Positions 1 through 6,784 of a stretch of DNA of 13,294 nucleotides are shown in pieces. The notes beneath the pieces were generated by a model. That model saw only the letters and a list, made by a program, of their open reading frames with translations. It did no database searches and had not been told where the DNA came from. Both the position numbers and the translations under genes were made by a program. The DNA is taken from assembly GCA_001797745.1 (NCBI GenBank), contig MGQF01000015.1, positions 53,172-66,465 of the forward strand, given 5' to 3'. Positions within the stretch are counted from its first letter, which is position 1. Each line of letters begins with the position of its first letter. Origin of the DNA: Deltaproteobacteria bacterium RBG_13_52_11 (GTDB lineage: Bacteria; Desulfobacterota; B13-G15; RBG-16-54-18).

Positions 1-531
1 TTTAGCGAAGAACTGATCGCCAGGATAAACAACCTGGGGATGGGAGAGATCTTTGAGCTTGAGACCCCTTGCCCCCCAGACACCGAACATAATCATCGGC
101 ATACGGTGGCCTTTATCGGCCGATCCTACAATCTCTTTGACCCCTTCATCAACAAAGACCTCCTTACCCTAGCCAAGGGATCGGGGATAAAGATCGTAAC
201 CTCCGACACGATACCCTTGCGCGAGAGGGAGCGGAAGCTTTTATCTCTTTCGAAGGAGATCTACTGGGAGACCTCGCGAGAGATTGTAGGGAGCATCCTC
301 TACTTCGCCGAGCAGGGGATTGCCGATGGGATCATCTTTGTTACCTCCTTTAAGTGTGGCATCGATGCCCTGATGCAGGAGTTTCTCAAAAGGACGGTGG
401 GGGCACATAAAAAGGGGAACATACCCTTCATGACCCTTACCTTCGATGAACACACCACCGTGGAAGGGATCGGGACCCGCCTGGAGGCCTTCCTAGACCT
501 GATTGACCAGAGAAAGGGAAATGAGGGATAA
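1..531 (+). CDS. acyl-CoA dehydratase activase-related protein (DUF2229-like), 5' truncated by window edge
   Basis: The frame is open from the first base, so this is the C-terminal 176 residues of a longer protein. The ATG at 40 is internal, not a start. Visible signatures match the C-terminal part of the DUF2229 / CoA-substrate-specific activase-related family: a strand ending in IGRSYNLFDPFIN (family form resembles AGRPYH..DPEIN), a single cysteine in FKCGID, and a closing TFDEHTTVEGIGTRLEAF segment. In known relatives these domains accompany the ATP-dependent activators of 2-hydroxyacyl-CoA dehydratases and benzoyl-CoA reductases, which deliver low-potential electrons to Fe-S enzymes. The nucleotide-binding activase domain, if present, lies outside the window. 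The stop codon overlaps the next gene, a ketosynthase, by 11 nt, so the two are probably co-translated. A role in the lipid or polyketide pathway is inferred from that linkage. Family assignment is fairly sure; the reaction is not. Confidence 0.75.
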   Translation, partial: FSEELIARINNLGMGEIFELETPCPPDTEHNHRHTVAFIGRSYNLFDPFINKDLLTLAKGSGIKIVTSDTIPLRERERKLLSLSKEIYWETSREIVGSILYFAEQGIADGIIFVTSFKCGIDALMQEFLKRTVGAHKKGNIPFMTLTFDEHTTVEGIGTRLEAFLDLIDQRKGNEG

Positions 532-1738
532 AAAGAGGGTGGTCATCACGGGGATGGGTGTCATCTGCGCCACCGCGGGTACTGTGGGGGAGTTTCTCGC
601 CTCCTTGAGGGATGGGCGACGGGGGATCAGGGAGGTCACCCTTTTCGATTGCTCCGGGTATCCTTCGCAGATGGCGGCCCAGATCGAGGGGTATGACCCC
701 CTGGATTTTTTCGACAAAAAGGAGTTGCGCCGTCTCTCCAGGGTCGATCAGTTCGTCCTGATTGCTGCCCAGGAGGCCCTTACTGATGCCGAGATGAGGC
801 CTCAACGAGGAGATGGAGGGCATATCGGGGTATGCCTCGGGGTCGGGGCAGGAGGCATGCTCTCAGCCGAGAAGTACCACCGTCAGCTTCTTGAGGGGAA
901 AAGACCGAGGCCTTCACTCCTTCTCCCCTTTATCCCCAGCTATGCCACCGATCGATTGGCAGAGAGGTACCATCTTCAGGGATTGAGGACCACCATCACT
1001 ACCGCCTGCAGCTCTTCTGCGAGCTCCATCGCCTATGGCGCCGAACTCATCCGGTGGGGTGAGGCCGATGTAATGGCCTGTGGTGGCGGGGAGGCCCTCA
1101 GCGAGCTTACCTTCGGCGGCTTCTGCTCCTTGAAGATCATGGACTCCCTTCCATGCCGCCCCTTCGACGCCCGACGGCAGGGTCTCTCCTTGGGTGAGGG
1201 GGCAGCTGTGCTGATCCTGGAGGAGAAGGAGAGGGCCCTGGGGAGGGGAGCAAAAATATATGGGGAACTCCTCGGCTATTCCCTTGGCGGTGAGTCCTTC
1301 CATATTACCGCGCCGGAGGAGACGGGCAAAGAGGAGGCGAGGATCATGAACGAGGCCCTCCAGGATGCCGGGATCAGGCCACAAGAGGTAGACTATATCA
1401 ACGCCCATGGCACCGGGACCATCCTCAACGACCAGGTGGAAACCCTGGCCATCAAGGAGGTATGGGGGGCGGATGCATATCAGCTCCCCATCAGCTCCAC
1501 CAAATCGATGATCGGACACTGCCTAGGGGCCGCAGGGGGGTTGGAGGCGGCGGCCTCGCTGTTGGCCATTCACCACCATCTCATCCCCCCTACCGCAGGA
1601 TTTGAACAGGGGGATGAGGTCTGCAACCTTGATTATTGCCCCCAGGCCAGAGAAGGTAAGGTGGACATCGCCCTATCCAACTCCTTCGCCTTCGGGGGCA
1701 ACTGCACCACCCTGATCTTCGGGAAGGAGGATCTCTAA
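521..1738 (+). CDS. beta-ketoacyl-ACP synthase II-type ketosynthase (FabF-like), catalytically complete
   Basis: 405 residues, the normal length for the FabF/KAS II thiolase-fold family, which condenses malonyl-ACP with an acyl-ACP in the cytoplasm. It begins with the classic RVVITGMGVI strand. The Cys-His-His triad is intact: nucleophile Cys163 in TACSSS, His296 in NAHGTGT and His333 in KSMIGH, with Lys328 before it. The C-terminal SNSFAFGGN loop is also present. I chose ATG 521 over the in-frame TTG at 503 because it begins directly before the RVVITG strand and has a purine-rich AGAAAGGGA just upstream. It overlaps the preceding gene by 11 nt and lies 5 nt before a ketosynthase homologue with a damaged active site, the KS-then-CLF order seen in type II polyketide and aryl-polyene clusters. 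It probably works as that heterodimer's active half. It is unlikely to be the housekeeping FabF, because a second intact paralogue is in the same locus and no core fab genes such as fabD, fabG or acpP are nearby. Confidence 0.93.
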   Translation: MRDKKRVVITGMGVICATAGTVGEFLASLRDGRRGIREVTLFDCSGYPSQMAAQIEGYDPLDFFDKKELRRLSRVDQFVLIAAQEALTDAEMRPQRGDGGHIGVCLGVGAGGMLSAEKYHRQLLEGKRPRPSLLLPFIPSYATDRLAERYHLQGLRTTITTACSSSASSIAYGAELIRWGEADVMACGGGEALSELTFGGFCSLKIMDSLPCRPFDARRQGLSLGEGAAVLILEEKERALGRGAKIYGELLGYSLGGESFHITAPEETGKEEARIMNEALQDAGIRPQEVDYINAHGTGTILNDQVETLAIKEVWGADAYQLPISSTKSMIGHCLGAAGGLEAAASLLAIHHHLIPPTAGFEQGDEVCNLDYCPQAREGKVDIALSNSFAFGGNCTTLIFGKEDL

Positions 1739-1743
1739 ATCGT

Positions 1744-2955
1744 ATGGGCGCGGTGGTGATCACAGGGGTAGGGGTGATCAGCCCCGTGGGCATCGGAAAG
1801 GAGGAGTTCTGGAAGGGATTGATCGAGGGACGAGACGGGATCGAGGAGATCATCGCCTTTGACACGGCACCCTTTCGATCGAAGAAAGGTGGCCTGGTGA
1901 AGGGGTTTAACCCCAAGGCCTTTATCCCCCCTCCGAAGATCAGGAGATTGGATCGGGCCAGCCAATTCGCCATCGCCGCCTCCCAGATGGCCCTGGAGGA
2001 TGCCGGCCTCACCATCGGTGTGGATATCCCTGCAGAGCGGACGGGAATCATCCTCGGCTCCGGCTTCTGCGGCGTGGTAAATTCCGAGGCCTTTCACCGG
2101 GGGCAGGTGCAGAGGGGTCCTGGAGACCTCAATCCTATCCTCTTCCCCAATACCGTGCCCAATGCAGCGGCCAGCAATGCCTCCATTGAGTTGGGGATAA
2201 AGGGACCGAACAGCACCGTGGTCCAATCCTTCTGCACTGCAGAGATGGCGCTGCTCTTCGGCTGCCAACAGTTGCTTGCCAAAAGGGCCGATGTCATCGT
2301 AACGGGTGGGGTGGACGAATTGAGCCCCATCCTATACCGGGGATGGAATGCACTGCGCCTGACAGCACGGGACGCAGGTGACGGGGAACGGAGTGCCCCT
2401 TATGACCTCAAGAGAAATGGATTTATCCCTGGAGAAGGGGCCGGGATTATGATCCTCGAGCGGGAGGCGGATGCCCTCCGAAGAAGGGCACGGATCTACG
2501 GCAAGATCAACGGTCTTGCCACCGCTGGTGGAGCATCACACCCGGAGGAAAAAGTGGCGCGCTCTATCTCTGGTGCCTTGAAAAGAGGGGGAATGGAAAC
2601 AATCGATTTCATCGATGGCGCCGGAAACTCCTCCCCCCACCTAGATGCTGTAGAGACCAAGGGGCTCAGGCTCGCCCTTTCGGACCGATGCCTCGACATT
2701 CCCCTCAGTTCCCTCAAGTCGATGCTCGGGGAAGGGATCGCCTCAGGGGGTATAAGGATAGCTGCGGACCTCCTCATTTTGGAACGTGGAGTCATCCCCC
2801 CAACCATCAATTATGAATATCCCGATCCCCTTTGCGGGCTGAGGGTTGTAAGAGAGGGACTGAATGCCTCAATCAGGACCATCTTGCATACGGGGATTTC
2901 GTTGGATGGGACGTATATGACCGTCCTCTTGGGGAGGGCCGATGGGGTTTTTTGA
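1744..2955 (+). CDS. ketosynthase homologue lacking both catalytic histidines (chain-length-factor-like)
   Basis: 403 residues with the full FabF-type fold: VVITGVGVISPVG at the N-terminus, a PGEGAG glycine turn and a KSMLG strand. The nucleophile position keeps a cysteine (Cys164 in QSFCTAE). The HGTGT histidine is replaced by alanine (Ala293 in DGAGNSS) and the KSMIGH histidine by glutamate (Glu330, after Lys325). The C-terminal NSFGFGGN loop is replaced by a GISLDGT stretch around 384-390. Such a protein should not catalyse normal decarboxylative condensation. Chain-length factors (KS-beta) of type II systems are non-condensing partners of an active KS, and the position right after one fits. 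Typical actinobacterial CLFs carry Gln at the Cys site, so this is a variant. Decarboxylation or acyl-thioester holding on Cys164 remains possible. An AAGGAGG lies 13-14 nt upstream of ATG 1744, a somewhat long spacing. The 3' end overlaps the next gene by 14 nt. Confidence 0.85.
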   Translation: MGAVVITGVGVISPVGIGKEEFWKGLIEGRDGIEEIIAFDTAPFRSKKGGLVKGFNPKAFIPPPKIRRLDRASQFAIAASQMALEDAGLTIGVDIPAERTGIILGSGFCGVVNSEAFHRGQVQRGPGDLNPILFPNTVPNAAASNASIELGIKGPNSTVVQSFCTAEMALLFGCQQLLAKRADVIVTGGVDELSPILYRGWNALRLTARDAGDGERSAPYDLKRNGFIPGEGAGIMILEREADALRRRARIYGKINGLATAGGASHPEEKVARSISGALKRGGMETIDFIDGAGNSSPHLDAVETKGLRLALSDRCLDIPLSSLKSMLGEGIASGGIRIAADLLILERGVIPPTINYEYPDPLCGLRVVREGLNASIRTILHTGISLDGTYMTVLLGRADGVF

Positions 2956-3409
2956 GTCACCGGAGAACTCCTTTGTGATCTTCACTATGCTCCATTTCAC
3001 TATCGGGAGGACCGCCTCCGTGGTCTTCGCCATCCTCAATCACCTCCCCCTCCATCTTTATCTCCCCTTGGCCTTGGTGTATGACTTCGTCCAGATACCG
3101 GTATACGGTTTCATGTTGGAGAACTCCTCCCGCATCCCCTTCCTGCGATGGGTGGGTAGGAGGGTAAAACAGGCCTCGGAGAGCTGGCAGAAGGGAAAAC
3201 TCGTACAGAAGGTCTCCTCGTGGGGGGACGTGGGGATCGTGCTGCTGTGCGCCCTTCCCATCAGGGGGTTTGGCGTCCTTTCGGCCACCGTGCTCTCCTA
3301 TCTCCTGGGCAAAAACAAAGTGAAGGGCACGGTTCTCCTGCTGATGGGATCCATGCTGGGCATCTTACTGACCATGGGGATAACGAAGGGTGCAATGGAT
3401 ATATGGTAG
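2942..3409 (+). CDS. small integral membrane protein, COG2426/small multidrug export-like
   Basis: 155 residues, largely hydrophobic. Two membrane segments near the N-terminus (about 10-32 and 38-58) are followed by a basic, polar loop (about 60-95). Two more segments follow (about 98-120 and 126-150). The second half, WGDVGIVLLCALPIRGFGV followed by a YLLGKNK turn, resembles the putative small multi-drug export family (COG2426), whose usual motif is a WG..G...LVALPIPGTG type signature; here IPGTG is replaced by IRGFG. The transported substrate of that family is not firmly established, so the name should not be taken as function. ATG 2942 overlaps the end of the CLF-like gene by 14 nt, and the end overlaps the dehydratase gene, so it is part of the same operon. 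A membrane role in product export or in anchoring the pathway is inference from position. Confidence 0.65.
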   Translation: MGFFESPENSFVIFTMLHFTIGRTASVVFAILNHLPLHLYLPLALVYDFVQIPVYGFMLENSSRIPFLRWVGRRVKQASESWQKGKLVQKVSSWGDVGIVLLCALPIRGFGVLSATVLSYLLGKNKVKGTVLLLMGSMLGILLTMGITKGAMDIW

Positions 3410-3837
3410 ATCCTGAAGAGAGGATGGGAAATATGGCAAAGGCCCTGCCCCATCGCTACCCCTTCCTGCTGATCGACCGGGTGATGGAACTGGAACCTGG
3501 CCGCAGGGCCGTAGCAGTAAAGGCAATCAGCTTTGACGACTTCTTCCTTGAGGGCCACTTTCCCCAAAACCCTTGCATGCCTGAAGCCCTCATCGTGGAG
3601 GCCTTGGCCCAAACCGGCGGGATCGCCCTGCTGAGTGCAAAGGAACAAAGGATGGGAATCTTGGTGAAAGTAGAAGAAATGAAATTTACGAAGACCATCA
3701 GGCCCGGGGCTCAACTCACCCTTTTTGCTGAAGTGGAGTTCAGCTTCGGCGAGATGGCCAAGGTAAGGGTAAGGGCCGAGTCAGAGGGGGTGACAGTGGC
3801 CCAGGGGATATTGGTCTTGGCAGAAGGGAAACGATGA
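3403..3837 (+). CDS. FabZ-like 3-hydroxyacyl-ACP dehydratase
   Basis: 144 residues, the usual length of the hot-dog-fold FabZ family that dehydrates (3R)-hydroxyacyl-ACP to the trans-2-enoyl form. The LPHRYPFLLIDRV signature starts at residue 15. Catalytic His52 sits in EGHFPQNP and catalytic Glu66 in LIVEALAQ, with the family's 14-residue spacing. One deviation is MPEAL where FabZ usually has MPGVL. I chose ATG 3403, which overlaps the membrane-protein gene by 7 nt and leaves an N-terminal length like that of E. coli FabZ. ATG 3424 and 3433 are in-frame alternatives, and no strong Shine-Dalgarno decides between them. The stop shares ATGA with the next start, so translation is coupled. With the adjacent ketosynthases it would supply the unsaturation step of a dedicated chain-building system; isomerase activity as in FabA cannot be excluded. 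Confidence 0.88.
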   Translation: MVDPEERMGNMAKALPHRYPFLLIDRVMELEPGRRAVAVKAISFDDFFLEGHFPQNPCMPEALIVEALAQTGGIALLSAKEQRMGILVKVEEMKFTKTIRPGAQLTLFAEVEFSFGEMAKVRVRAESEGVTVAQGILVLAEGKR

Positions 3838-4502
3838 TCGCCGAAGAGAGGATACCTGAGTTCAGCCCGCTAGAAGATGAGTCCTTGACGGAATATTACA
3901 GCCGCATGGCCAAGAAGTATATGAAATTTCCGATCAAGAGGGTACTGTCCAGAATACGTGCTCAGGGTATTGAGCAAGGGGTCGCCCTGGACGTAGGGAC
4001 AGGCCCGGGGATCTTTCCCCTGGGGATCGCAAGATCCCTGCCGGAGATGGAATTTCTGGCCATCGACCTCTCACCAGCCATGATACAGACGGCCCAGGCC
4101 AACGCCAGGGAACGAGGATTGGAGGATCGGGTACATTTCCAGATAGGTTCTGCCTATGCCCTGCCGCTGAAGGATGGGGCAGTAGATCTGGTGATCTGTT
4201 TGAACACCCTCCACCACTTAGAAGACCCTATTCCATTCTTCAACGAGGCCGCCCGCGTCTTGAAAAAGGGGGGAAAGTTTGTTATGATGGACCTTCGTCG
4301 GGATGCCCCGAAGGCCTTAGCCATCTTTTTTAACCTCTTGTGGCGCCTCATAATGCGGGAGGAGAGGGCCAGAGATGGCCTGTGGAATTCGCTCAAGGCC
4401 GCCTTAACGGTGAAGGAGTGCGAGGGGCTGTTGAAGCGCTCGAAGCTGCCCTCTTGGAGGATATACCCCCAGGCCATTGAGATGTGGATCGAGTCGTATT
4501 GA
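3834..4502 (+). CDS. class I SAM-dependent methyltransferase
   Basis: 222 residues, cytoplasmic, with no signal peptide. The SAM-binding motif I, ALDVGTGPG, is at 51-59. An acidic residue for the ribose hydroxyls is Asp78 in AIDLS. The motif IV/post-I region reads DLVICLNTLHHLEDP (118-132), and KKGGKF (144-149) gives the post-III turn, all typical of the Methyltransf_11/UbiE-like group. The substrate cannot be read from the sequence. A hydrophobic stretch near 162-173 could favour a lipophilic or membrane-near substrate. The gene begins in the ATGA overlap with the FabZ-like gene and ends 29 nt before the first exported paralogue. By position it could O- or C-methylate the product or the starter unit of the pathway. 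Confidence 0.85.
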   Translation: MIAEERIPEFSPLEDESLTEYYSRMAKKYMKFPIKRVLSRIRAQGIEQGVALDVGTGPGIFPLGIARSLPEMEFLAIDLSPAMIQTAQANARERGLEDRVHFQIGSAYALPLKDGAVDLVICLNTLHHLEDPIPFFNEAARVLKKGGKFVMMDLRRDAPKALAIFFNLLWRLIMREERARDGLWNSLKAALTVKECEGLLKRSKLPSWRIYPQAIEMWIESY

Positions 4503-4531
4503 ACCCAAACGAACAATAAGGAGGTTTAACG

Positions 4532-5005
4532 ATGAAGAACCTTAAGCGCATGATACCTGCGATAATAGCGGCGGCCGTGGGGGCATTTGTCTTCGCGCCG
4601 ACTATGGGCCTGACAGAGGCAACGGCCCCTATCTTTAAAGATTATCAGGTGGTGGAGGTACGACTGTTCGAGGTCCCTTTGAATGTGGCTGCCCCGGATT
4701 CGGCGGGTCGGGCCATAGCCGATGAAACCGTGTACCAGATCAGGAGGTATAGCGCCAAATTTAACCTCTTTGAGATGGTGATCATGGAGGGCACACAAAA
4801 GGTGCCACCTGGCAAAAAGGTCCTGCTGGTAAAGGGGACGGTCACGGCCTACTCCCCCAAGGGTACAGGTACCTGCGCAGTACACTGTCAGTTCGTGGAC
4901 AAGGCAAGCGGCCAGGCCCTGCACGAGACCGAGGCCAAGGGGATGACATTTCGGGTGGCAGAATATATCGCCAAGGTCATTTATCAAAATAAGGTAGGAA
5001 AATAA
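4532..5005 (+). CDS. exported protein, DUF4410-like, short paralogue
   Basis: 157 residues. The N-terminus (KNLKR then AIIAAAVGAFVFA) is a typical Sec signal peptide, with cleavage probably near residue 30. No lipobox cysteine is seen, so the protein is likely periplasmic. The mature part carries the pattern I associate with DUF4410-type proteins: FKDYQVVEVRLFEVP, then KVLLVKGTVTAYSP, then a QFVDKASGQALHE strand where the family has a DAETGEVL-like turn. Function is unknown. A strong AAGGAGGT Shine-Dalgarno at 4518-4525 sits 6 nt from the ATG. It is closely similar along its length to the next gene, but lacks about 17 residues in the central glycine-rich loop and a segment near the C-terminus. 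Location at the end of a biosynthetic operon hints at an envelope role for the product. Confidence 0.7.
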   Translation: MKNLKRMIPAIIAAAVGAFVFAPTMGLTEATAPIFKDYQVVEVRLFEVPLNVAAPDSAGRAIADETVYQIRRYSAKFNLFEMVIMEGTQKVPPGKKVLLVKGTVTAYSPKGTGTCAVHCQFVDKASGQALHETEAKGMTFRVAEYIAKVIYQNKVGK

Positions 5006-5023
5006 AATAGAAGGAGGAAGAGC

Positions 5024-5563
5024 ATGAAGATCAGAATTTTTTTAGGAATCATGGTGGTACTGGCAATAATCTACGCGGCCAGCGGCATAGCCGTGGGAAA
5101 AGAGCTTCTCTTCAAGGACTATAACGCCGTGGTGGTGCAGGAGTTTAAGGTACCTACCACTGTCCCGGCCCCTGATAGTTCCGGGGCGCAGATCGCCGAT
5201 GATGTCGTTTACCAGGTGCGCAGGTATTCTCAGCAGTACGGCCTCTTTGAGATGGTGATAAAAGAGGGAACCACGCAGCAGGTCCCGGCGGGGAAAAAGG
5301 TCCTCATTATCAGGGGAGAGGTGAAGGAGTACACCAGACCGACGGTTGGGAGACGGATCGGACGCTCCTTTATCCCTGGTGGGGAGTATACCGGAACAGC
5401 ATATTTTGCCGCCCACTATCAGTTTGTCGACAAGGCGACCGGTCAGGTCGTCCATGAGACCGATCTGAGGACCAGTTCTTCCGGCTCTGACGACACGGTG
5501 GATTACGCCATGCAGAGAAACGCCGAGGCGGCAGCCAAGCTTATCTATAGCTATAAGAGATAG
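5024..5563 (+). CDS. exported protein, DUF4410-like, long paralogue
   Basis: 179 residues with an N-terminal signal peptide (KIRIFLGIMVVLAIIYAAS, cleavage probably near residue 25) and no lipobox. It is paralogous to the gene 18 nt upstream: the two share FKDY, PAPDS/AAPDS, VYQVRRYS/VYQIRRYS, LFEMVI, GKKVL and QFVDKA.GQ..HET at equivalent positions. Unlike its partner it keeps the glycine/arginine-rich loop (TVGRRIGRSF...GGEYTGT, about 107-127) and a serine-rich RTSSSGSDD segment before the C-terminal helix. DUF4410-like proteins usually have this glycine-rich region. Function is unknown. An AAGGAGG Shine-Dalgarno at 5011-5017 lies 6 nt from the ATG. It is the last gene before a strong hairpin terminator. 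Confidence 0.7.
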   Translation: MKIRIFLGIMVVLAIIYAASGIAVGKELLFKDYNAVVVQEFKVPTTVPAPDSSGAQIADDVVYQVRRYSQQYGLFEMVIKEGTTQQVPAGKKVLIIRGEVKEYTRPTVGRRIGRSFIPGGEYTGTAYFAAHYQFVDKATGQVVHETDLRTSSSGSDDTVDYAMQRNAEAAAKLIYSYKR

Positions 5564-5596
5564 GAAAGTAACGCCACTGCGGGGAAGGGAAAAATG

Positions 5597-5638
5597 AAAG
5601 ACAAGGGGGGCGTTTGCGCTTTCGCCCCCCTTGTCTTT
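5597..5638 (+). terminator. intrinsic-type terminator closing block 1
   Basis: A perfect 16-bp inverted repeat: left arm 5597-5612, right arm 5623-5638, with a 10-nt loop. The stem is GC-rich at its top, with six consecutive G:C pairs, and ends in TTGTCTTTCT on the right. The T tract is interrupted, but the stem is very strong. It lies 34 nt after the stop of the second exported paralogue and so separates the two + strand blocks. Confidence 0.8.
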
Positions 5639-5693
5639 CTCGCCTGCTACAGCCTGACCGGAGCTTACCACAACATGTTTATATGAAAATAAG

Positions 5694-5731
5694 CCCTCAC
5701 CCCTGCCCTCTCCCGCTGGCGGGAGAGGGGG
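5694..5731. repeat. REP-like palindromic element
   Basis: The segment starts CCCTCACCCCTGCCCTCTCCC and contains a perfect GC-rich hairpin: CCCTCTCCCG (5706-5715) pairs with CGGGAGAGGG (5720-5729) across a 4-nt loop. This CCCTCACCC...CCCTCTCCC...GGGAGAGGG format is familiar as a dispersed intergenic repeat in many proteobacterial genomes. Only one copy is in the window, so repeat status is from recognition, not counting. Confidence 0.6.
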
Positions 5732-5930
5732 GAGATATCTAATTTTTATCCTTCGCTGTGACCAAAGGTCATGGGGGCTAGTAGATGGGAGGATTTCCAA
5801 TTACACGGCAGCAATCCGAACAGCCTTTTTTCGACACCCTTTAAATATCTATAGTTGAGGGCGCCATCCGTGCCGGAAGAGGGGTTATATCAGTGTTGCT
5901 CAATTGACTCCAATGACATACTATAATCTC

Positions 5931-5937
5931 AGGAGGA
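5931..5937 (+). promoter_or_regulatory. Shine-Dalgarno that decides the GTG start at 5945
   Basis: AGGAGGA lies 7 nt before GTG 5945. It supports GTG as the start of the zinc-ribbon methyltransferase and keeps the first CxxC pair in the protein; no ATG fits as well. Confidence 0.75.
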
Positions 5938-5944
5938 GATAGGG

Positions 5945-6784
5945 GTGGAGTGGATATCATGTCCTCTCTGTTCAGGCAAGGAAGCAAAGAGAAGCCACCA
6001 GGAGGGCACTTATATCATGGTCCGCTGCCTCCAGTGTGGTTTTCTCTATCAAAACCCCCGCCCCTCAGAAAAGGAAAGGCTCAAGAGCTATCAACACTAT
6101 CTCCCTCAGGGAGCAGACGAGATCGAGGCCTGGGGAAGGATGATGGCGCCGGTTTTCAAAAAGGGGGCGGATCTCATCGAACGATATATACCTCGGGGGA
6201 GGCTTTTGGATGTGGGGACAGGATACGGTTTCTTTCTTGCCCTGATGCAAACCAGGGGGTGGGAGGTCATAGGTTTGGAGGCCTCCTTGAGAGGGGCGCA
6301 CTATGGCCAAAAGAGATGGGGGATTCGCATTCTTCCTCAGCCATGGGAAAGGGCTTCTTTCCCTGAAAGGGCGTTTGACGTGGTTACCGCTTTTTATGTC
6401 ATTGAGCACCTCCCTGATCCCCTGGCCTTCCTCAGAGAAGTACACAGGATAGTGCGGCCTGGGGGGATGCTCTTGCTGCGCTATCCCCATACCACCCCGA
6501 TAAAAGATATCCTCTCCTTCATGAGGCTAAATAATAACCTATACCACCTCCCCTTTCATCTCTGCGACTTTTCACCCACGTCCATGCACAGAGCCTTGGA
6601 AAAAGTGGGTTTTACAAAGATCGAGACCGTTGTCGGGGGCTTCACTACCCCCTCCAGCCTGGCGGGCCAATTGTCAGGGATCACCTTCGGAAACCTGGCG
6701 GAAATGCTCTATCATCTGTCAGGGGGGAGAATCATGCTGCCAGGGGTGAGCAAGACAACTATTGCCAGAAAGGTAGAACAGTGA
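5945..6784 (+). CDS. zinc-ribbon class I SAM methyltransferase
   Basis: 279 residues starting at GTG. An N-terminal zinc-ribbon-like module has two CxxC pairs (Cys6/Cys9 in CPLC and Cys28/Cys31 in CLQC) followed by GFLYQNPRP, a layout common in Methyltransf_23-type enzymes of glycan and natural-product loci. The catalytic domain shows motif I LLDVGTGYG (87-95), an acidic residue after strand 2 (Glu112 in GLEAS), the DVVTAFYVIEHLPDP block (135-149) and RPGGML (161-166). The C-terminal third (about 195-279) is a variable, probably substrate-binding region. The stop overlaps the LolA-like gene's GTG by 4 nt, so the two are translationally coupled. The substrate is unknown. Association with a LolA-like protein and a ketosynthase favours a lipidic or polyketide product, while the family also methylates sugars and the neighbouring region is glycan-related. 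Confidence 0.85.
   Translation: MEWISCPLCSGKEAKRSHQEGTYIMVRCLQCGFLYQNPRPSEKERLKSYQHYLPQGADEIEAWGRMMAPVFKKGADLIERYIPRGRLLDVGTGYGFFLALMQTRGWEVIGLEASLRGAHYGQKRWGIRILPQPWERASFPERAFDVVTAFYVIEHLPDPLAFLREVHRIVRPGGMLLLRYPHTTPIKDILSFMRLNNNLYHLPFHLCDFSPTSMHRALEKVGFTKIETVVGGFTTPSSLAGQLSGITFGNLAEMLYHLSGGRIMLPGVSKTTIARKVEQ

Larger units (their letters stand above)
5564..5944. other. 381-bp non-coding gap between the two + strand blocks
   Basis: No credible gene is seen here. The gap contains the terminator at 5597-5638, a REP-like palindrome near 5694-5731, a possible folded element at 5755-5831 ending in six Ts, and the Shine-Dalgarno of the next gene at 5931-5937. A TATAAT at 5922-5927 has no well-spaced -35 and lies too close to the start codon to be a normal promoter, so the promoter of block 2 is not identified. 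Confidence 0.6.

Noticed and set aside
914..1519. 201-codon open frame on the minus strand opposite the first ketosynthase
   Set aside because: It is antisense to a gene with an intact catalytic triad, and its translation shows no recognisable fold or motif. Long antisense frames are expected from the codon bias here.
1735..2268. Minus-strand open frames opposite the CLF-like gene
   Set aside because: Frame shadows of a real gene. The + strand product aligns along its whole length with ketosynthases.
1744..2955. Frameshift or sequencing error as the reason for the lost histidines
   Set aside because: The frame is continuous, with normal family sequence on both sides of each substituted position, and the spacing from Cys to both sites is kept, so the changes look like true substitutions.
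5042..5800. 252-codon minus-strand open frame opposite the second exported paralogue
   Set aside because: It runs antisense through a gene with a clear signal peptide and paralogue, through the terminator and through the REP-like repeat, and its translation has no family resemblance.
5904..5927. TTGACT followed by TATAAT as a promoter for block 2
   Set aside because: The spacer is only 12 nt, and transcription from this -10 would begin inside the Shine-Dalgarno of the gene at 5945.
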